The translations under genes were made by a program, and so were the position numbers. Below the pieces are notes generated by a model. The model did no database searches and had not been told where the DNA came from. It saw only the letters and a list, made by a program, of their open reading frames with translations. Positions 1 through 5,411 of a DNA stretch of 5,411 nt are shown one piece after another. The stretch covers positions 1 through 5,411 of the forward strand of contig CAKVEH010000094.1 of NCBI GenBank assembly GCA_934728205.1, written 5' to 3'. This DNA comes from an uncultured Helicobacteraceae bacterium (lineage in GTDB: Bacteria; Campylobacterota; Campylobacteria; Campylobacterales; Helicobacteraceae). Within the stretch, counting starts at the first letter, position 1. Each line of letters begins with the position of its first letter.

Positions 1-200
1 TAAGTGTAATAGAAAAAATGGCAGGAATATTTAAAATTTTACTTGGAATAATGTTTTTTATGGCAGTGCTTTTAATAATAGGTGTAGCATTAACACTTAA
101 AATATCAATAGGGGGGGGGGGTAGATGTGTGTTGTTCTGCACTAAGTGTGCCTGCCAACAACAACGGCAACAATGAAACAAAAACTTTATTTGTGCTCAT
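1..200 (-). CDS. Phase-variable exported protein, 5' part, OFF in this read (possible TonB-dependent receptor)
   Basis: The minus strand has AGGAG (206-210), 5 nt of A, then ATG at 200. The first 21 residues form a Sec signal peptide: MSTNK, a hydrophobic core VFVSLLPLLLAG, and a likely cleavage after TLSA, so the product is exported; the residue after LAG is T, not the lipobox Cys. The mature N terminus EQHTST runs into a poly-C tract encoding prolines. With the 11 Cs present, translation gives three Pro, one Tyr and TGA (107-105), a 31-residue peptide. With 10 or 13 Cs the frame stays open to the left edge and adds about 36 residues beginning IDILSVNATP. With 12 it stops at TAA. The segment ILSVNATP followed by NIPAIFSI loosely resembles a TonB box and plug start (compare VVVTATR...VPASVSV), which suggests a TonB-dependent outer-membrane receptor, but this is weak. 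A homopolymer sequencing error could also explain the broken frame. The gene call is fairly sure; the function is not. Confidence 0.72.
111..121. repeat. Homopolymeric G11/C11 tract, a phase-variation switch
   Basis: Eleven consecutive G on the + strand (C on the coding minus strand) lie about 26 codons inside the exported-protein gene. Tracts this long slip during replication and are the standard contingency-locus mechanism in Helicobacter and Campylobacter. Reading all three frames past the tract shows that only C10 or C13 gives an open frame: C11 meets TGA at 107-105 and C12 meets TAA a few codons on. The tract encodes polyproline, so length changes of three bases would be tolerated. Confidence 0.9.
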
Positions 201-205
201 TTTTT

Positions 206-210
206 CTCCT
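206..210 (-). promoter_or_regulatory. Ribosome binding site of the phase-variable gene
   Basis: AGGAG on the minus strand, preceded by AA, lies exactly 5 nt (AAAAA) before the ATG at 200. The spacing matches the other three genes in the window. This site is the main reason for reading the tract region as a minus-strand gene rather than as the overlapping plus-strand frame, which has no such site. Confidence 0.8.
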
Positions 211-226
211 TTTAAAGTATGATATG

Positions 227-246
227 TTTGAAATCTAGATTCCAAA
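227..246. promoter_or_regulatory. 20-bp near-perfect dyad at the inferred transcription start
   Basis: The two 10-base halves, TTTGAAATCT and AGATTCCAAA, are reverse complements except for one pair (231/242). The central 10 bp, AATCTAGATT, are a perfect palindrome. The dyad lies between the TATAAT box and the ribosome binding site, about where a repressor would sit over the early transcribed region. It could also form a small hairpin in the leader RNA. No specific regulator can be named from the sequence. Confidence 0.4.
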
Positions 247-253
247 AGGCGCA

Positions 254-259
254 ATTATA
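254..259 (-). promoter_or_regulatory. Probable sigma-80 -10 box (TATAAT) for the phase-variable gene
   Basis: The minus strand reads TTGTATAATTGCG, with a consensus TATAAT at 259-254. Transcription would begin near 247 and leave a leader of about 47 nt before the ATG at 200. The upstream DNA is very AT-rich, as usual for Helicobacter promoters that lack a conserved -35. The promoter lies downstream of the tkt terminator, so the gene appears to be transcribed independently of tkt. Confidence 0.6.
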
Positions 260-272
260 CAATATAAAACCT

Positions 273-290
273 TAATTTAAACTTAAATTA
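273..290. promoter_or_regulatory. Perfect 8+8 bp AT-rich dyad over the -35 region, operator candidate
   Basis: TAATTTAA, AC, TTAAATTA form a perfect inverted repeat with a 2-nt centre. Relative to the TATAAT at 259-254 it covers the expected -35 position. AT-rich dyads here are where Fur-type or other metalloregulators often bind in Helicobacter, which would fit an iron or nickel receptor gene. Chance palindromes are not rare in such AT-rich DNA, so this is only a candidate. Confidence 0.4.
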
Positions 291-300
291 GCGCAAAAAC

Positions 301-326
301 AAAAAATCTATGATAATAGATTTTTT
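301..326 (-). terminator. tkt: Intrinsic terminator overlapping the tkt stop codon
   Basis: The 10-base arms AAAAAATCTA (301-310) and TAGATTTTTT (317-326) are perfect reverse complements around a 6-nt loop. On the minus strand the hairpin contains the last codons and TAG stop of tkt and leads straight into a second T-rich stretch (GTTTTTG). The stem is low in GC, so it may be a weak terminator that lets some tkt transcription reach the gene to the left. Confidence 0.6.
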
Positions 327-2245
327 GCAATACTACAAATATTATGCGGAGTAAAACCAAACCGCTCAAAGAGCGCATCGCCTTTGCCACTTGCACCAAA
401 ACTCTGCATTCCAAACACGCTATGCGCGAACGCATACCACTCTAACGCTCTTGCTGCCTCAATAGCGAGAATCTTAGAATCTCCAAACAACGAATCTCTA
501 TACGCGCTATCTTGAGCGAGCAAAAGCTCAAAGCAAGGCGCACTCACGACATTTGTGGCAATATTCTCACTCTCAAGCAACTTTTGTGCTTTAAGTGCGA
601 GACTTACCTCGCTCCCACTTGCAAGCAATGTAATTTTAGCATTGCGCTCTATCGTGCTTGTGGCTAAGAGATACGCGCCTCTTTGCACTTGCTCTTTGGT
701 GGCATTGCTTACAACCTCAAGATTCTGTCGGCTTAGCACAAAGGCACTTGGAGATTGTGATTGCAAAGCAACCTGCCAACACGCGACATTTTCATTGCCA
801 TCGCAGGGGCGAAAAGTAAGCAAATTTGGCATAGCACGCAAATGCGAAAGCTGCTCGATTGGCTGATGTGTCGCGCCATCTTCACCCACACCAATGCTAT
901 CGTGGGTGAAAACATAAAACACCTTTGCTCTCATAAGGCTTGCCACGCGAATGCTAGGCGAGAGATAATCACTAAAAACAAAAAATGTCGCACAAAATGG
1001 CAAAAAGATTCCATAGTTTGCTAGTCCATTGCAGATTGCGCCCATTGCGCCTTCACGGATTCCAAAATGTAAATTACGCCCTGTAGGGAAATCACCAAGT
1101 CCCTTGAGTTCAGTGTTATTGCTCGGGGCTAAATCCGCACTCCCACCGATAAACCCACTCACGCCATTAGCGATAGCATTGAGAATCTCTCCATTACTCA
1201 CACGCGTAGCCAAAGACTTACCCAACTCATAATGCGGAAAGGCTATGTCGCCCACATCTTTCATCGCAAAGATTCTCTTACGCACCTCATCGCTTAATGC
1301 CCTCTCCCACTCTAACTCTTCTAATTCGCCCCTTTCTTTGACATTAGCAAATCGCAACGCCACAGAAGCTGGAATCTCAAACGATTTAGTGCTATCAAAG
1401 CCGAGTTTTTGCTTTGCTTGTTTGATGAGTTCTTCTCCTAAGGGTGCGCCGTGCGCTTTATGACTGCCTTCAAGCTCTAAAGCCCCCTTAGCTATGGTAG
1501 TTTTAGCAATGATAAGGCTTGGTTTTGAAGCGTTTATAGCATTGAGCAATGTTTTGTTAATCTCCACAAAATTATGCCCATCGCATTCAAAAACTTCCCA
1601 CCCTTGCGCTACAAACCGCTGTTTGATATTTTCATTAAACGCGATACTCACATCTCCCTCAATGCTAATGTTATTACTATCATAAATAAGCACAAGGCTA
1701 TCGAGTTTATGTAAGCCAGCCAAAGAGCAAGCCTCATAGCTTATCCCCTCTTGCAAATCTCCATCGCCACATAAACAAAAAATATTGTGATTAAATACTT
1801 CCTTGCCAAAAGTATTTTGAGCGTATTTCTCCCCAAAAGCCATACCAACGGCATTAGCAATGCCTTGCCCAAGTGGTCCTGTGGTAATTTCTACACCTTG
1901 AGTGTGCTTGTATTCTGGATGTCCGGGCGTTTTAGAATCAAGTGTGCGAAATTGCTTTAAATCCTCTACACTCACATCAAAGCCCCATAAATGAAGCAAG
2001 CTATACACCAACGCACTAGCGTGCCCGCCACTAAAAATAATCCTATCGCGATTAAGCCAATGCGGATTAGCTGGATTAAGTTTAATATACAAACTTAGCA
2101 CACTCACTATATCTGCCAAACCCATAGGCGCACCGGGGTGCCCTGAATTTGCCTTTTGCACCATATCCGCACTTAAAAAACGCACTGTGTTTGCCATTAG
2201 GCTAAGTTGGGTAATATCACTCTCTTGCAAACAAATCTCTTTCAT
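308..2245 (-). CDS. tkt: Transketolase, full length
   Basis: This cytoplasmic thiamine-diphosphate enzyme of the non-oxidative pentose phosphate pathway moves two-carbon ketol units between sugar phosphates, linking xylulose-5-P, ribose-5-P, erythrose-4-P, sedoheptulose-7-P, fructose-6-P and glyceraldehyde-3-P. The 645-residue length is normal for the family. Visible motifs in order: SGHPGAP at 34-40; FSGGHASAL at 71-79; GPLGQG at 123-128; the ThDP/metal motif GDGDLQEG at 160-167 with its downstream NN (191-192); the pyrimidine-domain catalytic Glu E398 in GIREGAMG; the signature GVGEDGATHQPIEQLSHLR at 452-470 with H460; FRPCDGNE at 478-485; and a C-terminal domain with ASGSEVSLA (542-550). 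Nothing essential is missing. The start is set by AAGGA at 2255-2251, 5 nt before ATG. The gene is divergent from waaF; its product sedoheptulose-7-P is the precursor of ADP-heptose, WaaF's donor. Confidence 0.97.
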   Translation of the reverse strand: MKEICLQESDITQLSLMANTVRFLSADMVQKANSGHPGAPMGLADIVSVLSLYIKLNPANPHWLNRDRIIFSGGHASALVYSLLHLWGFDVSVEDLKQFRTLDSKTPGHPEYKHTQGVEITTGPLGQGIANAVGMAFGEKYAQNTFGKEVFNHNIFCLCGDGDLQEGISYEACSLAGLHKLDSLVLIYDSNNISIEGDVSIAFNENIKQRFVAQGWEVFECDGHNFVEINKTLLNAINASKPSLIIAKTTIAKGALELEGSHKAHGAPLGEELIKQAKQKLGFDSTKSFEIPASVALRFANVKERGELEELEWERALSDEVRKRIFAMKDVGDIAFPHYELGKSLATRVSNGEILNAIANGVSGFIGGSADLAPSNNTELKGLGDFPTGRNLHFGIREGAMGAICNGLANYGIFLPFCATFFVFSDYLSPSIRVASLMRAKVFYVFTHDSIGVGEDGATHQPIEQLSHLRAMPNLLTFRPCDGNENVACWQVALQSQSPSAFVLSRQNLEVVSNATKEQVQRGAYLLATSTIERNAKITLLASGSEVSLALKAQKLLESENIATNVVSAPCFELLLAQDSAYRDSLFGDSKILAIEAARALEWYAFAHSVFGMQSFGASGKGDALFERFGFTPHNICSIAKNLLS

Positions 2246-2276
2246 AGAAATCCTTATTATGTAATTTTTACTTTGA

Positions 2277-2285
2277 ATTCTAACA
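2277..2285 (-). promoter_or_regulatory. tkt: Candidate extended -10 promoter element for tkt
   Basis: The minus strand reads TGTTAGAAT, which fits the extended -10 pattern TGnTAnAAT. Transcription would begin near 2270, leaving a leader of about 25 nt that keeps the ribosome binding site at 2251-2255. The element overlaps the left arm of the 2278-2302 inverted repeat. The -10 hexamer TAGAAT has one mismatch to consensus, so confidence is moderate. Confidence 0.45.
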
Positions 2286-2302
2286 AAAGTGAGATGTTAG
2301 AA
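2278..2302. repeat. Inverted repeat TTCTAAC-N11-GTTAGAA in the tkt/waaF divergent promoter region
   Basis: Perfect 7-bp arms lie at 2278-2284 and 2296-2302, with an 11-nt spacer; their centres are 18 bp apart. The left arm overlaps the candidate tkt -10, and the spacer lies about where the -35 of waaF should fall. The layout fits a binding site for a dimeric regulator acting on both promoters. The regulator is unknown. Confidence 0.4.
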
Positions 2303-2311
2303 ACCTTAAGT

Positions 2312-2317
2312 TATAAT
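2312..2317 (+). promoter_or_regulatory. waaF: Probable sigma-80 -10 box (TATAAT) for waaF and the downstream nuclease gene
   Basis: A consensus TATAAT lies 25 nt before the waaF ATG, with a start point expected near 2324 and a leader of about 19 nt that just includes the AGGAG site. There is no clear -35, as is common in Helicobacter. No other promoter is evident before the nuclease gene at 3480, so this probably drives both. Confidence 0.65.
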
Positions 2318-2332
2318 CACAAAAGTGCAATT

Positions 2333-2337
2333 AGGAG
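2333..2337 (+). promoter_or_regulatory. waaF: Ribosome binding site that sets the waaF start at 2343
   Basis: AGGAG followed by 5 nt (AGAAA) leads to ATG at 2343. An in-frame GTG at 2325 would extend the protein by six residues (MQLGEK), but those codons consist of the ribosome binding site itself, and the GTG falls at the inferred transcription start. The ATG is therefore preferred. Confidence 0.85.
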
Positions 2338-2342
2338 AGAAA

Positions 2343-3470
2343 ATGTCAAAAACTATTTTGTTGCGTATGCCAAATTGGCTTGGAGATTGCGTAATGTGCG
2401 CGAGTGCGTTTGAAAAATTAAAAGACGCGTATAAAGATGCAAAATTTATCCTTGTAGGGAGCGAGGTTGCCGAAATTTTCGCCTCTGATAGCAGGGTAAA
2501 GCGTGTCATCATCGATACAAGCAAAAAGTCAAAATGCCGAATCTACGCCACCTATCGCTTAGCGAAGCTCGCTGGAAGTGCAGATATAAGTTTTTGCTTT
2601 ACTAACGGCTTTTTTGGTGCGCTTTTTTTGTTCTTTACCCGCTCTAAAGTGCGCGTGGGCTTCGCTACTAATATGCGCTCATTTTTGCTTACCGATGCTA
2701 TAAAAATGCCTACAATAAAGCCCTTCCACCAAGTGCAAAAATATGAATATTTGCTTAAAGGGTTTGTAAGTGATGAAATTTTTACCTCCTTTAATCCGCT
2801 AAAACTTCCATTAAACAATACAAGTAGCATTGTTGTAGATTCTAAAAAAGCCATTGGCATAAATCCCGGAGCAGCGTATGGAAGTGCGAAATGCTGGGAG
2901 AGAGAATATTTTTTACAAATTATTAAAGATTTTTTAGAGCAGGGTTACATTGTCTATATTTTTGGCTCTGGAGCGGGGTTACAACTAGACACCAAAGATT
3001 CCAAACAAGCGCAAAACGCCTTCTTGCAATCAAAGAATTGTATAGATGTAACCAACAAAACCACCTTAAACGAGCTTATTGAAGCGATTGATAAACTCGC
3101 ACTTTTTATCACTAATGATAGTGGTCCTATGCACATAGCCGCCGCACTTGGTGTAAAAACACTCAGTATATTTGGCTCTACGGATACGGCTGATACTTGC
3201 CCGTGGAATCAAACAATCGCGCAAGAGTTTTTTTACTCAAATAAAGAAATTTTGGCACAAACTTCCGCCCAAGATTCCAAACCTCACTCTGCGCCAAAAG
3301 ATATTACAAGCCTTAATCTCGTGCAAGCGGATAATTTGCATATCATTAGCAAGCATATTGAATGCGCCCCGTGTAAAAAGAGAATCTGTCCCCTTTCTCA
3401 TCATCTTTGTATGAAAAGCATTACGCCTAACGAAGTTTTAACCTTAGCAAACCACATACTCCAACACTAA
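2343..3470 (+). CDS. waaF: ADP-heptose--LPS heptosyltransferase II (WaaF/RfaF), GT9 family
   Basis: Transfers the second L-glycero-D-manno-heptose from ADP-heptose onto heptose I of the LPS inner core, at the cytoplasmic face of the inner membrane. The protein has 375 residues, somewhat longer than the roughly 350 of the E. coli enzyme. Family features: N-terminal ILLRMPNWLGDCVM (5-18) with the expected catalytic Asp at D15; GINPGAAYGSAKCW (172-185), matching the GPGAAYGPAKRW motif; NDSGPMHIAAALG (258-270), the sugar-nucleotide motif; FGST at 277-280; and a C-terminal cysteine cluster C341-x2-C344-x4-C349-x6-C356 followed by MKSITPNEV, typical of WaaF. No signal peptide or membrane span is seen. 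An extra polar stretch at about 290-338, rich in S, Q and K, separates the FGST motif from the cysteines. The gene ends 9 nt before the next start, implying an operon. A WaaC or WaaQ-like paralogue is possible but fits less well. Confidence 0.9.
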   Translation: MSKTILLRMPNWLGDCVMCASAFEKLKDAYKDAKFILVGSEVAEIFASDSRVKRVIIDTSKKSKCRIYATYRLAKLAGSADISFCFTNGFFGALFLFFTRSKVRVGFATNMRSFLLTDAIKMPTIKPFHQVQKYEYLLKGFVSDEIFTSFNPLKLPLNNTSSIVVDSKKAIGINPGAAYGSAKCWEREYFLQIIKDFLEQGYIVYIFGSGAGLQLDTKDSKQAQNAFLQSKNCIDVTNKTTLNELIEAIDKLALFITNDSGPMHIAAALGVKTLSIFGSTDTADTCPWNQTIAQEFFYSNKEILAQTSAQDSKPHSAPKDITSLNLVQADNLHIISKHIECAPCKKRICPLSHHLCMKSITPNEVLTLANHILQH

Positions 3471-3479
3471 AGGATAACA

Positions 3480-5411
3480 ATGAGCTTAGAAAACCTCAAC
3501 TCAAAAGAACTTTTTATCTATTCTACCAATCGCTCTATAAAGAGCAGATATGAGCAAGATAGCATTTGTAAGCCAAGTATGTTGCGTAAGGAATTTTTTA
3601 GCAAAGTGATATATTATCCTCACAAAACACTGCTTCCTAAAAATGTATGCAAACTCCTTTTAAGCAGTATTTTAGAGCAATACGACAAAGAAACAAGCAA
3701 CCTCTCAACTTCTCACCTAGTTTTTGAAAAAAATTTTTTGGCATATCTCCAAAGTAGTGCATTTTTTTTGCAATTTTATGATGAACTCTTTATCCACAAT
3801 ATTGACATTACAGATATTCCTTTACAAGACACTTATGGCGATTATGAAGAGCATTTACATATTTTGCAAGAGGTTTTTGCTCGCTATAATGCGTTTTTAG
3901 ATTCTAATCATTTGGTGTATAAAAGTAGAAAATATGAAATCTTAAAGTCGTGGCTGGGGAATTTTTCACGCATTGTCTTACACTTAGATAGTGTGCTTAA
4001 TCCCTATGAAAAAGAAATTTTACAAAAAGTGGCGGAATTTTGTGAAGTTGTCATTTGCTTTCAAACCCAAGATAAGATTCCCCATAATGTTTTGCGCGGA
4101 GATTCTAACGATGCACAGCTTGATAATATCCACGCACATTTCTTACAAATCTTTGATAAACCTCTTGCTTTAAAGCCTTTTACACGCTATGAAGTGCGCT
4201 ACCCGCAAGGCACAATCATCAGCCAAAAGCCCTGCTCCACCATAAACCACCGCATTAGTGCCAAAAGTTTCTTTGGACGCATTGAGCAAGTGGGTGGCAT
4301 TAGAGAGTGCATTAAAAATTGGCTTGATAGAGGAATCTTACCACAAGACATTGCCATAGTGCTTCCAGATTCTAGCTTTGTATCATATCTCAATGCGCTT
4401 GATAAAGAGCATAACTTTAATTACGCAATGGGAAAGAAATTTAATAAAAGCGCGCTTTTTGAAGCAATTCAAAAAAGTATTATACAATCTCACCCTCATA
4501 ATACCCAAGAACTACAAAGCATTGTTTCAAAGGAACTTCAAACAAATAACCCCAAATACACACAAATAAATGAGAAAATTATGAGTATTATGTATGATTA
4601 CATAAACGCACAAGAGTTATTTCCCATACAAAATGTGAGTGAGAGCTTCTTGCAAGATATAAGCGACCTTAGCCTTGATGATAATCGCGGTGGCAAGATT
4701 TCAGTTATCGAAGTGCTTGAAAGCAGAGGAATTGAGCTCAAATATGTCATTATACCTGATTGCAATGAAGATAAGATTCCCTCGCTTAGCACAAGCGATA
4801 TGTTTTTGACTACCGCTATAAGAGAGCGATTAGGCATACCAACTATTTATGATAAAAGAGCCTTGCAAATATGGCATTACAAAAATCTGTTATTCAACGC
4901 AAAAGAGGCTTGTATGCTATTGGTAGAATCTGAAGAATGCGCACCTTGTATGTTATTAAACGAGCTTGATATTACACCAATGCCAAGCAATGTAAGTATT
5001 TTTAAACACACTCTTTTACCCACATTGTATAAGCAAGAATCCTACTTTGCCCCGCTTGGATTTTACTTTTCTCCATCAAGTTTTAACACCCTGCTTAAAT
5101 GCCCGTTGCAATATTACTTTAAATACATCGCGAGTTTGCACGCTCCAGATGAAGATACTAAAGACAACGCCACTTATGGAAACATTATCCACGAAGTTTT
5201 ATACAAAGCATACAAACCCTATCAAGGCAAGGTTATTGACTTACAAAAAATGAAACAAATTAAAGAATCTTGCCTTACAATGCTCTTAGAAAAAAACTTT
5301 GATAAAGGCGACACGCTTAGCGCGCTCCAAGAAATCCAAATACAAAAAATGCTCTTTGAAATGGAAACATTTTTCACCAAAGAGTGTGAGTATATAGCAC
5401 AAAATGGCACA
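3480..5411 (+). CDS. AddB-like PD-(D/E)XK exonuclease subunit, 3' end beyond the window
   Basis: An open frame of 644 codons from ATG 3480 to the right edge without a stop; AAAGGA (3469-3474) overlaps the waaF stop and sits 5 nt before the ATG. It resembles AddB, partner of AddA in the helicase-nuclease that resects double-strand breaks for RecA. A degenerate UvrD/AddB-like helicase fold fills most of it: RIEQVGGIRECI (267-278), DRGILPQDIAIVLPD (283-297), NFNYAMGKKF (312-321) and the motif VI-like block KISVIEVLESRGIELKYVII into PDCNEDKIPS (406-435). The nuclease domain begins at FYFSPSSFNTLLKCPLQYYF (528-547), where C541 fits the first iron-sulfur Cys of AddB-type nucleases, and continues to YGNIIHEVLYKAY (566-578), nuclease motif I with H571. 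The catalytic Asp/Glu-x-Lys and remaining cluster cysteines would lie off the edge. No Walker A is seen near the N terminus (STNRSIKS at 15-22 occupies that place), so no ATPase activity is expected. addB is the likely symbol, but a paralogous RecB-family nuclease cannot be excluded. Confidence 0.82.
   Translation, partial: MSLENLNSKELFIYSTNRSIKSRYEQDSICKPSMLRKEFFSKVIYYPHKTLLPKNVCKLLLSSILEQYDKETSNLSTSHLVFEKNFLAYLQSSAFFLQFYDELFIHNIDITDIPLQDTYGDYEEHLHILQEVFARYNAFLDSNHLVYKSRKYEILKSWLGNFSRIVLHLDSVLNPYEKEILQKVAEFCEVVICFQTQDKIPHNVLRGDSNDAQLDNIHAHFLQIFDKPLALKPFTRYEVRYPQGTIISQKPCSTINHRISAKSFFGRIEQVGGIRECIKNWLDRGILPQDIAIVLPDSSFVSYLNALDKEHNFNYAMGKKFNKSALFEAIQKSIIQSHPHNTQELQSIVSKELQTNNPKYTQINEKIMSIMYDYINAQELFPIQNVSESFLQDISDLSLDDNRGGKISVIEVLESRGIELKYVIIPDCNEDKIPSLSTSDMFLTTAIRERLGIPTIYDKRALQIWHYKNLLFNAKEACMLLVESEECAPCMLLNELDITPMPSNVSIFKHTLLPTLYKQESYFAPLGFYFSPSSFNTLLKCPLQYYFKYIASLHAPDEDTKDNATYGNIIHEVLYKAYKPYQGKVIDLQKMKQIKESCLTMLLEKNFDKGDTLSALQEIQIQKMLFEMETFFTKECEYIAQNGT

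Larger units (their letters stand above)
201..307. other. Intergenic region between tkt and the phase-variable gene
   Basis: This very AT-rich stretch separates two minus-strand genes. In minus-strand order it holds the tail of the tkt terminator, the 273-290 dyad, the TATAAT at 259-254, the 227-246 dyad and the ribosome binding site at 210-206. No further coding sequence or RNA gene is evident in it. Confidence 0.75.

Noticed and set aside
156..173. Short CAA-rich repeat as a trinucleotide switch
   Set aside because: It simply encodes the leucine-rich core of the signal peptide (TTG codons) and is interrupted by CGG. Three-base changes would not shift the frame.
3..176. Plus-strand frame across the G11 tract, with an ATG at 18, encoding a hydrophobic peptide and then a Q-rich tail
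   Set aside because: It has no ribosome binding site before the ATG. It is the antisense of a minus-strand gene that has a strong site and a signal peptide. Its hydrophobicity follows from the complementary codons.
555..1685. Several plus-strand open frames of 60-100 codons inside tkt
   Set aside because: They are antisense to a full-length transketolase with all motifs intact, lack ribosome binding sites and show no recognisable protein features.
2325..2342. GTG start extending WaaF by six residues
   Set aside because: The GTG sits at the inferred transcription start with no upstream binding site, and the added codons are the AGGAG site of the ATG at 2343.
3727..3769. A7T6 run and T8 run in the nuclease gene as a second phase-variation site
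   Set aside because: The frame is intact across both, and runs of this length are common in AT-rich Helicobacter coding DNA. They fall short of the tracts usually proven to switch.
4598..5410. Minus-strand open frames within the nuclease gene
   Set aside because: They are shadows of the continuous 644-codon plus-strand frame, which carries AddB-like motifs. They have no supporting start signals.
1..5411. CRISPR arrays, tRNA or rRNA genes, insertion sequences
   Set aside because: No direct-repeat array, no tRNA-like cloverleaf sequence, and no transposase or terminal inverted repeats were seen. Almost all the DNA is accounted for by four genes.

Overview
The window looks like chromosomal DNA from a Helicobacter-type campylobacterotan, most plausibly an enterohepatic Helicobacter. 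The evidence is AT-rich DNA, compact gene packing, sigma-80-type TATAAT -10 boxes, AAGGA-type ribosome binding sites 5 nt before ATG, a long homopolymeric G/C tract inside a secreted-protein gene, and the style of the encoded proteins. This is an inference from style, not a species call.

Layout from left to right. At 1-200 (minus strand, running off the left edge) is the 5' end of a gene for an exported protein. It has a good ribosome binding site and signal peptide, then a C11 tract (111-121 read as G11 on the + strand). Eleven Cs put the reading frame onto a TGA two codons later, so the gene is OFF as sequenced. Ten or thirteen Cs would open a frame that stays open to the left edge. Its 201-307 leader has a clear TATAAT and two dyad symmetries. 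At 308-2245 (minus) is a complete transketolase gene (tkt), with a hairpin terminator overlapping its stop codon. At 2246-2342 is a short divergent promoter region holding a 7-bp inverted repeat with an 11-nt spacer, placed between the tkt and waaF promoter elements. At 2343-3470 (plus) is waaF, encoding ADP-heptose--LPS heptosyltransferase II. At 3480-5411 (plus, running off the right edge) is a gene for an AddB-like helicase-fold/PD-(D/E)XK exonuclease subunit, probably co-transcribed with waaF.

How the genes relate. Transketolase interconverts pentose and triose phosphates with sedoheptulose-7-phosphate, the precursor of ADP-heptose. WaaF spends ADP-heptose on the LPS inner core. The divergent tkt/waaF pair therefore spans both ends of the heptose route and may share control through the inverted repeat. 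The AddB-like protein belongs to double-strand-break processing and has no obvious link to LPS. The left-hand gene is a surface or periplasmic contingency locus switched by tract slippage. It is the least ordinary element here, and gene callers would miss it because its frame is broken in this read.
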